This document shows, one piece after another, positions 31,007-41,839 of a DNA stretch of 64,000 bases (within the stretch, counting starts at the first letter, position 1; each line of letters starts with the position of its first letter). This DNA comes from Spiroplasma phoeniceum (GTDB lineage Bacteria; Bacillota_I; Bacilli_A; Mycoplasmatales; Mycoplasmataceae). Location: positions 186,001-250,000 of the forward strand of contig CP110830.1 of assembly GCA_026239495.1 (NCBI GenBank), in the 5' to 3' direction. Under the pieces are notes generated by a model that did not search any database, was not told the origin of the DNA, and saw nothing but the letters and a program-made list of their open reading frames with translations. The translations under genes and the position numbers were made by a program.

Positions 31007-31859
31007 TATCATACTTGATTTGGTCGCCCTGATACTAATCATAAAGATAGATCAATTATGTTAAGTGAAGCAGATGCTAAATATGTATGAAAAAATAGTA
31101 TTTTTAGATCTACTACTTTATCTATTATTCCGTGAGCAGATACGGAAAAAAGTGGAATATGACAAATTGAATTATCACAAGAAATATTAACTAAATATAT
31201 TGATAATTATATAAAGAATATTAAAGTTGATAATAAATCAGTGGTATATAATTCTAATAATGAGTTATCAGTTCCTTTTGATAATGATAGTATTTATTAT
31301 GATGAAATTAATAAAGTATGAAAATCTAATACTAGTAATATTATTAATCCAGAGTCTATAATGAAAACATTAAATACTAATGATTTTATTGTTACTGAGG
31401 GTGGTAATAATAAAGGTAAAATATCTGTAACAAACGGTTACAATGATGAATTAGCAATTGATGATCCAACTAGTGGCGGTGAGTTTGTTAATTATATGCG
31501 AACACGACAAATTGGAATTAAATTAATTCCTACTCAAAATGGTAAAGCGAATGCTTCATTTAATCAAAAAACAGGTGAATTAGAAATTTGAGACCCATCA
31601 TTTAAAAATAATGATATAACTGCTAATTTTGAAATTATTAAAACAAGTACAACAACAGAATTAAAAACAACTGATGATTCATTACCAACTAATAAATATA
31701 TTAATGAACATTATCAATTAAAAGGTAGTGGTGGTAATGATTGAGAATTGGTTGATACAAGTTGTTTTGTATCATTTTCTAACAAAAAATATCAAATTAG
31801 AAATTATGATTCTACAAAATATATATACAAAATATGAATTGGTATTAATGAAAATAATA

Positions 31860-32926
31860 GACTTCTTGCATAACCCATTAAAATAATTTCAAATATTTGT
31901 AAAAAGGGGTTAATATAAAATTATAATTTTAATTAATTATGTCTTTTATTTAAAAATTTAATATTTTGCCACAACGAAAAATTATTTTATTATTAAAATT
32001 TGTTAATTTTAAATAAATCTTTTATGATAACTATAATAATTGTAAATTATAAATTGAAGCAATTAAATTAAATCTTAAACTAAATCGTTTTCTACGATTT
32101 CTATATTTTTCTGTAATAATTTTAAATTTTTTAAGAATAGCAAAAATATTTTCAATAATAATTCTTATTTTTGAAACTAGTCTATTATGTTGTTTTTGTT
32201 CTTTATTTAAATGTTTTTTCTTAGTTTTCTTTGTGGGCATTATAACATTATTGTGAATTTTTTGTATTCCTTGATAACCACTATCAACTATTAATTTGGT
32301 ATTTTTTAAAATTGCGATTTTTGATTCTTTAAATAAAGCATAATCGTGTTTTTTACCAAGTGAAAAACTTGTTGCAATAATTTTTTTGGTTTCTTGTTCG
32401 ATAATTACTTGTGTTTTAATAGTGTGTTTTTTCTTTTTACCAGAATAAGATTGTTTTTGTCTTTTTTTGGGCGTTGGATTGGGGTTTCGGTAGCATCAAT
32501 AATAATAGTTTTATCATTAAAATAATCATTTATTAGTGCTTTTTACCAGCAAATTGCTGAAAATCAGGGTGTTTAATTAAAATATCTTCAATTCACTTGA
32601 TATTGCGATAACAATTAGCTTCACTAATTCCGAAATTTTTTCCAAGATGAAAATAAGTTCGATATTCTCGTCAATACGATAAAGTCATCAATAATCGATT
32701 TTCTAGTGATAATTTATTAGCTTTGCCACCTTTTTTAAATTTTTCTATTTCAGCTACTTGTAAAATATCTAATATTTTATTAAAAATATCTTGTTTTATT
32801 CCTGTTAATCTTAATCATTCTTTATCATTAATATTTTTAAATTCATCAAATTTCATAATTTAATATCCTCATAAATTATATTTTATAATAATATTTTAAT
32901 AATAAAACCAGGTATCGCAAGAAGTC
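31860..32926 (-). mobile_element. IS5-like element, type 1, 1-bp deletion
   Basis: 1067 bp, TA flanks. The interrupted phage gene rejoins perfectly across it, so it is a recent simple insertion. Confidence 0.9.
32031..32856 (-). pseudogene. IS5-family transposase, frame-shifted orfA
   Basis: One T is missing at about 32541 (ctttttacc instead of cttttttacc), shifting orfA before the first catalytic Asp. Confidence 0.75.
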
Positions 32927-33104
32927 TAATAAAGAAATTATTAATATTATGATTAAAACATATAAAAATCATTATAATTTTAATTTAACTGCTGGTTTTC
33001 TCCCTATAGATATTAATAAAAATGGCGAAATAATTTCTGGTAGTCGGAAAAAAGTTGAGGTTTTATAAAAATTATAAATAAAGTAATTAAATACAAATTA
33101 AAGT

Positions 33105-33131
33105 AATCGCTTATTAGAGCGATTTTTTTAT
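33105..33131 (+). terminator. Terminator hairpin
   Basis: atcgct-tattag-agcgat followed by a T run, 36 bp after the phage gene stop. Confidence 0.65.
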
Positions 33132-33132
33132 T

Positions 33133-33297
33133 TGCATTATTCATCAGATAGTATCTTTAAAATTAAAAATTAACCTATTTTTTTTTCTACAAATTAGTTA
33201 ATTTTTATAATTTCCTTTCTGTGATTTATTATATTTTTTTGGTTTAACAACTAAATAATATCATTTTTAATAAAGGTACTATCTGATGAATAATGCA
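33133..33297. repeat. MITE-like element with 26-bp terminal inverted repeats
   Basis: tgcattattcatcagatagt... at 33133-33158 is the inverted match, one mismatch, of 33272-33297. 165 bp, no coding capacity, AT-rich interior. Confidence 0.6.
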
Positions 33298-33299
33298 AT

Positions 33300-33699
33300 A
33301 CTAAAACTTAATATTTTGATGCTTAAAGATGGATAACTCATCTATGGCAAGAAGTCTTGAAGAAAGTGTGAAAGCGATTGGATTTATTCCTATTTATTTC
33401 TTTAATTCTCGGCAAGATTAATCACTTGCGAAATGTCAGAGCGCGTGTTTTTTGCTTGTTTTCATAAAAAGAGTGCTGTTAAACCGAAAAAAACAATATC
33501 GGACAATAAAAAAACAAGAGGGTTGGAACTCCAAAAGGTTATTTTCTTTATATAAAGTTGTCTAGGGATGGATGAAGCGTAATTAATAACTGGGTAAATT
33601 TGTTTTACTTCCGTTGGGGGATAAACTCTGTCTAAATATAAAGTTTAGTATCGCCATACACCTCACTTTGGGGGTGAGTGGTGGCGAATTAAGATAATA
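33300..33699. other. GC-richer non-coding stretch, possible structured RNA or origin
   Basis: About 400 bp with markedly more G and C than its surroundings and no frame of useful length on either strand. Ends in a strong stem: tcgcca...ctcac pairs with gtgag...tggcga (33651-33687). Contains ttggaactccaa and gttggggga elements. It does not fit tmRNA, RNase P RNA or SRP RNA by eye. Cut by an IS on the right. Confidence 0.35.
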
Positions 33700-34767
33700 G
33701 ACTTCTTGCATAACCCATTAAAATAATTTCAAATATTTGTAAAAAGGGGTTAATATAAAATTATAATTTTAATTAATTATGTCTTTTATTTAAAAATTTA
33801 ATATTTTGCCACAACGAAAAATTATTTTATTATTCAAATTCGTTAATTTTAAATAAATCTTTTATGATAACTATAATAATTGTAAATTATAAATTGAAGC
33901 AATTAAATTAAATCTTAAACTAAATCGTTTTCTACGATTTCTATATTTTTCTGTAATAATTTTAAATTTTTTAAGAATAGCAAAAATATTTTCAATAATA
34001 ATTCTTATTTTTGAAACTAGTCTATTATGTTGTTTTTGTTCTTTATTTAAATGTTTTTTCTTAGTTTTCTTTGTGGGCATTATAACATTATTGTGAATTT
34101 TTTGTATTCCTTGATAACCACTATCAACTATTAATTTGGTATTTTTTAAAATTGCGATTTTTGATTCTTTAAATAAAGCATAATCGTGTTTTTTGCCAAG
34201 TGAAAAACTTGTTGCAATAATTTTTTTGGTTTCTTGTTCGATAATTACTTGTGTTTTAATAGTGTGTTTTTTCTTTTTACCAGAATAAGATTGTTTTTGT
34301 CTTTTTTTGGGCGTTGGATTGGGGTTTCGGTAGCATCAATAATAATAGTTTTATCATTAAAATAATCATTTATTAGTGCTTTTTTACCAGCAACTTGCTG
34401 AAAATCAGGGTGTTTAATTAAAATATCTTCAATTCACTTGATATTGCGATAACAATTAGCTTCACTAATTCCGAAATTTTTTCCAAGATGAAAATAAGTT
34501 CGATATTCTCGTCAATACGATAAAGTCATCAATAATCGATTTTCTAGTGATAATTTATTAGCTTTGCCACCTTTTTTAAATTTTTCTATTTCAGCTACTT
34601 GTAAAATATCTAACATTTTATTAAAAATATCTTGTTTTATTCCTGTTAATCTTAATCATTCTTTATCATTAATATTTTTAAATTCATCAAATTTCATAAT
34701 TTAATATCCTCATAAATTATATTTTATAATAATATTTTAATAATAAAACCAGGTATCGCAAGAAGTC
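33700..34767 (-). mobile_element. IS5-like element, type 1
   Basis: 1068 bp, TA flanks. Separates the GC-richer stretch from the tailed-phage late cluster. Confidence 0.9.
33871..34697 (-). CDS. IS5-family transposase with -1 frameshift
   Basis: Both frames open, slip run present, no disabling change seen. Confidence 0.82.
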
Positions 34768-34870
34768 TAATTAAATCAAAATATAAATATACTTACTAAA
34801 TATCAAAATATTAACCAACAAAGGTATTTTATGTTTATTTAACAAAATAAGAAGAAAGGAATAAAATATT

Positions 34871-35155
34871 ATGCAAGAATATAAAAGTAAATATATTAAT
34901 AAAACTTGAAGTGAAATAACAACTTCGTTTGATTGAGTTAATTGTAAGCCCGTTGATTGTCGTATTTCGCACAATAAAAATCATTATTATTTACAATGTT
35001 TAGAATGAGCAAAAATGTATTTAAATTTATTTGAAGATAAATGAGATGTTATTAATTCATATATGCAACATTGCAAAATTAACGATATTTTAGATTTAGC
35101 ATCAGATGGATGGAAAATATTACAAATTGACAAAAAAATAAAACAAATAAATTAA
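34871..35155 (+). CDS. Phage hypothetical protein
   Basis: 94 residues with Shine-Dalgarno agaaagga. Rich in Trp (several encoded by UGA), with DWVNCKPVDCRISHNKNHYY and EWAKMYLNLFEDKWDVI. No family recognised. Overlaps the RuvC-like frame by 4 bp, so it is in its operon. Confidence 0.55.
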
Positions 35156-35601
35156 AATATATTATTGCAATTGACCCTGCTGGAATTGGACAAACCGGTA
35201 TTATTATTTATAAAGTTTTACAAAATAAAATAATTAATAATATTACCTTTCATTCTAAAAACGAAGATGAAGCAATAAATAATATCTATTTAATATTAAA
35301 TGAATTTAAAAATAAAACTTATTCTTATTTAAATAAAGTTCTTGTAATAATTGAAGATTATCAACTTCACAAAGGTTTAAAAATAAAAAATCCATTATCT
35401 ACTCCTAAATTTATTGGTGGTTTAAAAGTTTTATGCAAATATCTATTTAATTTAAAATATGTTTTACAATCGCCATTTGTTAAGAAAAATTATATCTATA
35501 AAGGAAATATTAAAATGACAGAACACGAACACGATGCATGAAAACATTTACAATATTTTTTAACAAAAGGAGTTAAAAAAAATGCCACAAACAAAAAGTA
35601 A
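35152..35601 (+). CDS. RuvC-like/RNase H-fold phage resolvase
   Basis: About 149 residues. Motifs: KYIIAIDPAGIGQTGIIIYK (first Asp), VLVIIEDYQLHKG (Glu/Asp in strand 4), TEHEHDAWKHLQYF (final acidic residues of a RuvC-type site). It would cut branched DNA before packaging. The homologue at 22169 has ATG where this has TTA (35152-35154), so the start is unusual or damaged; no other good start fits. Ends inside the next gene. Confidence 0.7.
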
Positions 35602-35983
35602 TTTATCTAAAATAACAACCACTACCAATAAGACAAAAACAAAAAATAAAAGAGTTAACAAATTAGAATTAACCGTTAGATTATATGAAAACCCGATTAA
35701 AACTAAAATTAAAGCGCTTGTTGCTGGTGGTGTTGAAGTTGATGCATGCTCTGCGAAATGTCAATGAGAAGGATTAAATTATTCAACATTATCAATATAT
35801 AATCCACAAATTGTATCTGAATTTTTAAAATTAAGAAAAGATGATGAAATAAAAATTAAAGGCTCAGTATTTAATCAACTAAATTTAAAAACTAAACGTT
35901 ATTTTTTATCTTTTCGAGTCGATAGTTTTGAAATTATACAAAAAGCGATTAGAAAAAAAATAAATACAAATATTAAAAAATAG
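35582..35983 (+). CDS. Phage hypothetical protein, OB-fold-like
   Basis: 133 residues overlapping the previous gene by 20 bp; Shine-Dalgarno aaggag. Basic Thr/Lys-rich N-terminus, then ELTVRLYENPIKTKIKALVA and DDEIKIKGSVFNQLNLKTKR with FRVDSFEII, a beta-rich pattern suggesting a nucleic-acid-binding OB-type domain. Weak inference. Confidence 0.5.
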
Positions 35984-35994
35984 GAGGAAAAAAA

Positions 35995-36453
35995 ATGGCA
36001 TTAAAAAATGTAAAATATGTTCTTATAAATAAAAATAATGAGCCCATTAAAAGTGAAGATGGTAGTTTGGATATTAAAACTGCTGAAATTATTTTAGAAA
36101 ATACTGCTGAAGTTGAAGAATTTAATGCAAGTAATTTAGAAAATAGTAATCAACAAATCAACGAACTACAAGCAAAAAATACTGAATTAACTTCACAAGT
36201 TGAACAACAAACAATTCAATTAAAACAAATTGAAATTAATAATTTTAATAATTCTTTAACTGATAACGAAGAATTTAAGAATGTTTTATTAAAGTCTTAT
36301 GATATTACTGATGATATTGAAATCATTAAAACACACTTACAAAGTGTTTATGATGAATTAATTAAGGTACAAACAGTTAATACCGGCGGTGTACCAAAAG
36401 TAGAAAACAAAGAAAACAATATTTTAGATACAGATAATGTATTTAATAAATAG
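35995..36453 (+). CDS. Phage scaffolding protein
   Basis: 152 residues with Shine-Dalgarno aggagg. Acidic; central coiled coil (NQQINELQAKNTELTSQVEQ, residues about 60-80); C-terminal ILDTDNVFNK. Position just before the capsid gene, size and coiled coil are typical of head-assembly scaffolds (GP20-like). Intact. Confidence 0.68.
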   Translation: MALKNVKYVLINKNNEPIKSEDGSLDIKTAEIILENTAEVEEFNASNLENSNQQINELQAKNTELTSQVEQQTIQLKQIEINNFNNSLTDNEEFKNVLLKSYDITDDIEIIKTHLQSVYDELIKVQTVNTGGVPKVENKENNILDTDNVFNK

Positions 36454-36470
36454 AAAGAAGGAAGTAAATT

Positions 36471-37697
36471 ATGGCCCAAAACCCACAAAGAATTTTCGGA
36501 GATATTGCTAATCAAGCAACAAAACAAGACCGAGAAACATTTGAACAATGATATTTGCAAACTTATCAACAAAAATTTAGTTGAGAAGCTTTATTTGCGT
36601 GAAAAGAAGCAAATAAATTTGGTTTAACATATAAAAGAAAGAAAAATATTAAATATAATGAAGGTATAGGAAAAGATGGAAAAGTATTTAATACTGATGA
36701 TAGTCTTTTAAACTACACTTAAGTAAAGTTTGAAGATGGAACAGTTGAATTAGATACAATTTTAACTTTTGCCCGTAAATTAGACCCTGTAGAAAGTGAT
36801 TTTAATCCTAATCTTTGGGCGGCTGATATTGAGCAAGCAATGGATACTGAAGTTGCTTATAAACGCAATAAAATTTTAGAAATTATTAATAAAGGAATAG
36901 TTACAACTATTCAAGGACAAAAAGCAGATGATACAAATGCTTTACAAATCCACGATGAAATAATGGATAAAATATATGAAAACGGCTTTACCCCATCAGA
37001 AACAGTTGTATTGGGTTCGGCTGATTTTATTCGTGGAATTCGTAATAAATTACAGTTACAACTTGGAGCAAACGACCAAATAAATAGCGTAATTGAAACA
37101 AGTGGAGCAATGAAAACTGTTGAAGGAACAACATATTATATGGTTCCAAAAAAATTACCAATTATTAATAAAGATGGTTCAGAAGGAACAATTAGTTTAT
37201 TACAAGAAGGTGTTAATGCAATTGCCTTTAAATTTAGCAAAAAATATGACCCTCTTATTTTACGCAAAAAAGACCATACTCCATTAAGGGTAGGTGCTGC
37301 TGCGTTAGGTACTGGGATGGGTAATACTTTAATTATGGAGCGTGTTTTATATTTAGGTGGGGCAGTAGTTGAACCGAAGGGAATTATTAAACATATTGTT
37401 ACAAAAATTGATATTAGTAAAATTAATAAATTAGATAAACCAACTATTCATGTTGCAGACCCTAATAAAGCAACAGCAGAACAGTTAAAACCACAATTTA
37501 AAGATGTTGTTTTAAAAGCGGTAAAATCCGTAAATAGTTCTTTAACAGAAACTGATTTTGATTACTTTATTGAAAGCAAAGGTGAAGACTGACCAATTAA
37601 TATTACAAATGATAAAAATGTTGAAGTTCAAATTGAAGGTAAAAATAACGCTACTGGTCAAACAAATCCGATTGATGCTAAAATTAAAAATTCTTAA
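36471..37697 (+). pseudogene. Phage major capsid protein with one in-frame TAA
   Basis: 408 codons from ATG 36471 (Shine-Dalgarno aaagaagga), broken only by TAA at 36720-36722 (codon 84). Motifs: FNPNLWAADIEQAMDTEVAY, SETVVLGSADFIRGIRNKL, YYMVPKKLPIINKDG, FSKKYDPLILRKKDHTPLRV. Follows the scaffold and ends at a terminator, as expected for a capsid gene. An internal restart at ATG 36840 would lack the N-terminal arm. Unless TAA is read through, the capsid cannot form. Confidence 0.65.
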
Positions 37698-37719
37698 GTA
37701 CTAAAAAATAGTACTTTTT
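37696..37719 (+). terminator. Terminator after capsid gene
   Basis: aagtact-aaaaaat-agtacttttt: 6-7 bp stem with T run. The next gene follows at once, so partial read-through is likely. Confidence 0.65.
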
Positions 37720-37731
37720 CGTTTGATAGAT

Positions 37732-39327
37732 ATGCCAATTGGAACATCTAAAACAGCTCTTATTTATGCTGTTAAAAAAAATCCAACTAGATTGTCAATC
37801 CAACAACAAGAAAAAAGTTTTGGTTTACAATTATTAGAATTTTTAGGAATTCAAATTTTAGCCCTTGGTTTATCAGTTTTAACTGGTGGTATAGCATCTG
37901 CTGTTGGTTTAGGTGCAGGATTATCTAATTTTGCTGCAGCATTTATCTCGTTTGGAGTAGAAACAGCAACCGATTTTACCGTAAATCAAATATACGATAA
38001 ATTAACATCAGAAGTGACAGCAAAAAGTACTGCCTTAAATTTGTTACCAGCAATTGGTGGAATTGGTAAATTAACGCGTGCTGCTAGTACAACTAGAATT
38101 TTAAAATTAGCAAAAGAAACTAAATTACTTGAAAAATTAGGTGTAATAACTGCTAATAACTTAGAAGATGTTGTAAAACAAGTTACGGGTAAAAAGATTT
38201 TATCTGATAAATTACTATTTGATTTTACAAAGCAGACTAATAATGAAACTTTATTATATACAATTGGAAAATTAGCTCGAAATGATTTTTATAAAGGTTT
38301 TAAAGTTTCTAATTTAGAAACAATTAATAATTTATTAAAAATTGAGAAAAATATTCAAAAAATAAGTTCTAAATTAGTTCAAAAAATACCACGCGTAAAT
38401 GAAAAAAATGCTAATAAATGATTGTCTGAATATGGATTAAATATTAATAAAATAAGCAAAATTAATACTAATGAGTGATATAACATTATGACTAATCTTC
38501 ATAAAAAAGGTGTTGGTAAAAACCTGCTATTAAATGCTAATTTAATGCGGGGCAGTAAAATAAATAATAACAAATTATTAAATATCTTGCATCAAACACC
38601 AATTAAATTAAATAAAGTTTTAAATCATTTAAACCCAAATTTTTATATTCAAAAAGTAACTAAAAAATTATTAGCCCCAATTGAAAAACAAATAATTACT
38701 ATTAAACAAAAAGTAATTAATAAAATTACTGATAAAACTAAAAAAATATTATCTAAATTTGAAACTAAGGCTATTAAAAAAGGTCAATTATTACCTTTTT
38801 CTTATAGTTCTGATGTTTTTTTAGCAGTTAAAATTGTTCCTTTATCAGTTGCGGGTGAAGTTGCTTTAACAATATATTATAAAAATCCCAAATATGCCCC
38901 TATTGTCGTTATGACAACTTTAATCAAAGCAGAACAGTTTGTTTTGGCTCCTGAACCGTTTAAATTCTATATGCATAGTGAATGATTTATTGGTTGGGGA
39001 TTTAAAAAAACAAGTTTGTTTAATTTAGTTTCTTTTGCACCAGTTGCTTATCAACAAGTATTAAAAGATAGTTTTAAAATATATCGGACAATTGCTAAGA
39101 TATTAAAAATGCAAGAACAATTTAAAAATAACTTTAATAAAGATAAATTGTTAAATACGCTAAAAGATAGCGCGGTTGCTAGTTTACTGGGCGGTGGCGT
39201 AGCATTTCAAACATACAAGCAACTAAGAACAAAACAAGATTTAAACAAAACAATTAAAACAAAAACACTATTAAGTAGTAAAAAGTTTATCTTAAATAAG
39301 ATTAAATCAAAAAGAAAACAATGATAA
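37732..39327 (+). CDS. Phage protein with hydrophobic N-terminal region, possibly injected/tail protein
   Basis: 531 residues with UGA as Trp; ATG 37732 used, TTG 37723 possible. Gly/Ala-rich hydrophobic region (residues about 30-75: ILALGLSVLTGGIASAVGLG, FAAAFISFGVET), then long basic helical stretches (KQKVINKITDKTKKILSKFE) and a second hydrophobic stretch (FLAVKIVPLSVAGEVALTIY). A membrane-active virion protein or tape-measure analogue is possible; no family is recognised. A 5'-truncated copy is at 60022. Confidence 0.55.
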
Positions 39328-39339
39328 GGAGATGATTAA

Positions 39340-40269
39340 ATGTTAAATGAATTATGACAAAATGTTACTTTGGAAAATTATAATAATTTTAATCCAATGA
39401 CAGGTAAAATTACACAAGTTCCAGTTCGTTATAATAAATTTTTTAAAGGTGATGTAGAATTATGATTTAAAACATTTGCTTTAAGAGCTCAAAATATGAT
39501 TAATTCTTACTTAAACTATCCATTTTCAAAACTAAAGTTTGAAACATTTAAAGACCCATTATTAAAGAAAATTTGTATTAATATGGTATTTATTACGATT
39601 GAACATTGAACATTTAACCGTATTCCAATTGAGTTTTTTACTTCGGCAAATATGAGTGTTGGTGATATTAATTATTCTTCACAAAATGACCCTATGACAA
39701 CATGACAAGGTTTATTGCCTACCTATGCAAAATCATTGGCTAATTTAACAACTTTAAAGAAAATGTTTCGCACTTTTCAAGAAGAAGGTATTGATTTAAC
39801 TATGATAGATTTAGAAGCATATTATACCCAGTTAGAGGTTGATGCATTACTAGATAATATTGTTATAGAAAAAATTAAAGATGATCAACTTGCAAAAATA
39901 AAAGAAGAAATTTTAGATGAATTAAAAAAATCAATTGTTATACCAGATGTACCAGATTGAGAAGAAGTTGATACTAGTAATTTTGTACCAAATAGTGATT
40001 ATTTTTATGACATTAAAAATTATGATAAAGATAATTATAGTTATCAAATTTTTGTTCAGAATAATGAAAATAATCCAATTGGTGAATATGGTAGTATGCT
40101 TACAACACATCCTAAATTTCCATTTTCTGTTAAAGTTCCAATTGAAACAAATGATGGATTATATTTTTATGTATCATTTTCACAAGGAAGAATTATATCA
40201 TATAAAAATAAAGCAGGAATACCTGCTAAAATTCAAGCATTATATGTTCAAAGAAAAAAAGTAAGTTAG
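39340..40269 (+). CDS. Phage collar/tail-type protein with VDTS C-terminal module
   Basis: 309 residues, strong Shine-Dalgarno aaggaga. N-terminal part: [60 protein letters not shown]; a helical [20 protein letters not shown]; then the module [20 protein letters not shown] and the end [10 protein letters not shown]. The N-terminal 200 residues resemble lower-collar or adaptor proteins of podovirus-like phages in place (before portal) only. Second copy at 60373-61254 differs in the C-terminal module. Confidence 0.55.
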
Positions 40270-40290
40270 AAAGAAATGGGGGTATTATAA

Positions 40291-40569
40291 ATGAATTTAA
40301 AAGATTATAAATCAGAAATTTTGTTATTAATTCGTAAAATATTTATTTGGGGATTAGGGGCAATTTTAATAACAAGTGCAATTGTGTTGTTTTTTTGCAA
40401 AGCATTTAAAGTAATTGAAATTTCATGACCAGAATATTTTTATATTGGATTATCATTACTTATTGGTGGTGTTTTAGTCTATTTAATTGATAAAATTTTT
40501 GATTTTTTTAAACAAGAAAAAAAGCAAGATAGCATTGAAGATATTATTAAAAAAGAAGACACAAAATAA
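40291..40569 (+). CDS. Small two-span membrane protein, holin-like
   Basis: 92 residues, Shine-Dalgarno aagaaatgggggt. Two transmembrane helices (KIFIWGLGAILITSAIVLFF; YFYIGLSLLIGGVLVYLID) and a charged C-terminus (KQEKKQDSIEDIIKKED). Size and topology fit a holin. The homologue at 61270 is diverged but keeps the SWP and DSIED motifs. No wall to degrade in a mollicute, so another role is possible. Confidence 0.5.
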
Positions 40570-40582
40570 AGGGGTGTTATAA

Positions 40583-41839
40583 ATGGGATTTTTACCAGCA
40601 AAAAAGAAATTAAAAAAGAATTATGATATTGATAGTTATTATCTTAATTTAGCATCAACAATTACTAATCGTAAAAATGTTACTGTTCAAAAACATAATG
40701 ATATTTTAGAAAAAAGAATTTGTGAAGATAATGCTAATTTTTTAAATCCGCGTGAATTAGAAATTAACATTTATAATCCGTTTACTAATCAGCAAATAAA
40801 AACTCAATTAATTAATAACTTTTTAAAAATGCAGGACTTTACTAATAAGAATTGATATAACGAATATAAAATTAATAAGAATGGTAAAGGTGCATATTTT
40901 ATTTTTGCTAATAATTCAAAACTTAATTTTATTACCATTGATTTTTACAATGACCAGTATGATGAATTGGGTAATTTAGTATCTTGTACTTTTGATTATG
41001 ACCCTTATATTAAAAATGACCAGAGTGTTTTTATTACTGAAAAATTAGAAATTGATTATGTAACTAAACAAGTAAAAGTTATTAGAAAGTTAAAAACACG
41101 ATTATACAGTACTATTACCGACTTATATATTGATGATGCTAAATGAAATAACTATACAACTTTAAAAAGAGAAGAAATATTACCACTTAATTTTATTCCA
41201 ATTCAAATTATTCCTAATAACCCTAATTTTGAGCCTTCTGCTCGTTATGGTAAACAATTTGCTAGTATTTTAGATATTATTGCTGAAAAGATAATGTTAG
41301 ATCCATTATTAAATAGTGGTAAATTTACTATTAATACTAATGGTGTGACTGGTGTTGTTGACCAAGAAATTAGTAAAATGTTGGCTTCATTTATTGAAAA
41401 TGATTTGTTATTAGTTGAAGGAGACCCTGATAGTAATTTTCAACCAGTAGACTATATCGCTGGTAATTTTAAGGGTGAACAATTAACCAAAATATATGAT
41501 TGATTATTAACAAATTACTATAAAATAAATCGCCATCATGTTCCGGCAATTGCCAAGGGAGCACAGCAAACGCAAGCAGAAGTTGCTGGTGTAAATATTC
41601 AAACAAACGCATCATACGAACAAATGATATATATTAGAGAGATTAAATTAACTGAATTTATTATTAAGTTAATTAAATATGATAATGCTATTTTAAATAG
41701 TAGAACATTTAATATTAAAAATATTGATGAGTTAATTGTTGATGTTCGCTTACCGGTAAATGCTACTTTAAACAGACAACTAAATAACAACGAAACTATT
41801 ATCAATATGCCTAATAATGAAAAAGGAGAACAAGAATAA
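40583..41839 (+). CDS. Phage portal/connector protein
   Basis: 418 residues. Starts MGFLPAKKKLKKNYDIDSYY. Motifs: SARYGKQFASILDIIAEKIM, GVVDQEISKMLASFIENDLL, KINRHHVPAIAKGAQQTQAE, ASYEQMIYIREIKLTEFIIK. Helical core and VPA-GAQQTQAE-type segment followed by the long helix fit phi29-like connectors/portals. The stop overlaps the next ATG by 1 bp. Intact here; the copy at 61551 has a TAA. Confidence 0.65.

Larger units (their letters stand above)
31007..33068 (+). pseudogene. Phage structural protein with VDTS-type C-terminal module, split by IS
   Basis: Open from directly after the previous stop (first ATG 31058) to the IS at 31860, and again in frame at 32927-33068. Motifs: LSIIPWADTEKSGIW, WELVDTSCFVSFSNKKYQI, NYDSTKYIYKIWIG, then FNLTAGFLPIDINKNGEIIS and KKVEVL. 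The WELVDTS to NYD region matches the C-terminal parts of the proteins at 39340 and 60373. Probably a tail or fibre protein; inactivated by the IS. Confidence 0.6.

Noticed and set aside
33530..33560. T-box-like motif (agggttggaactcc)
   Set aside because: The conserved T-box antiterminator core is not matched and no tRNA-ligase or amino-acid gene follows.
36348..36572. Minus-strand ORF opposite the scaffold/capsid boundary
   Set aside because: Shadow of two plus-strand genes with good ribosome sites; composition is antisense-like.
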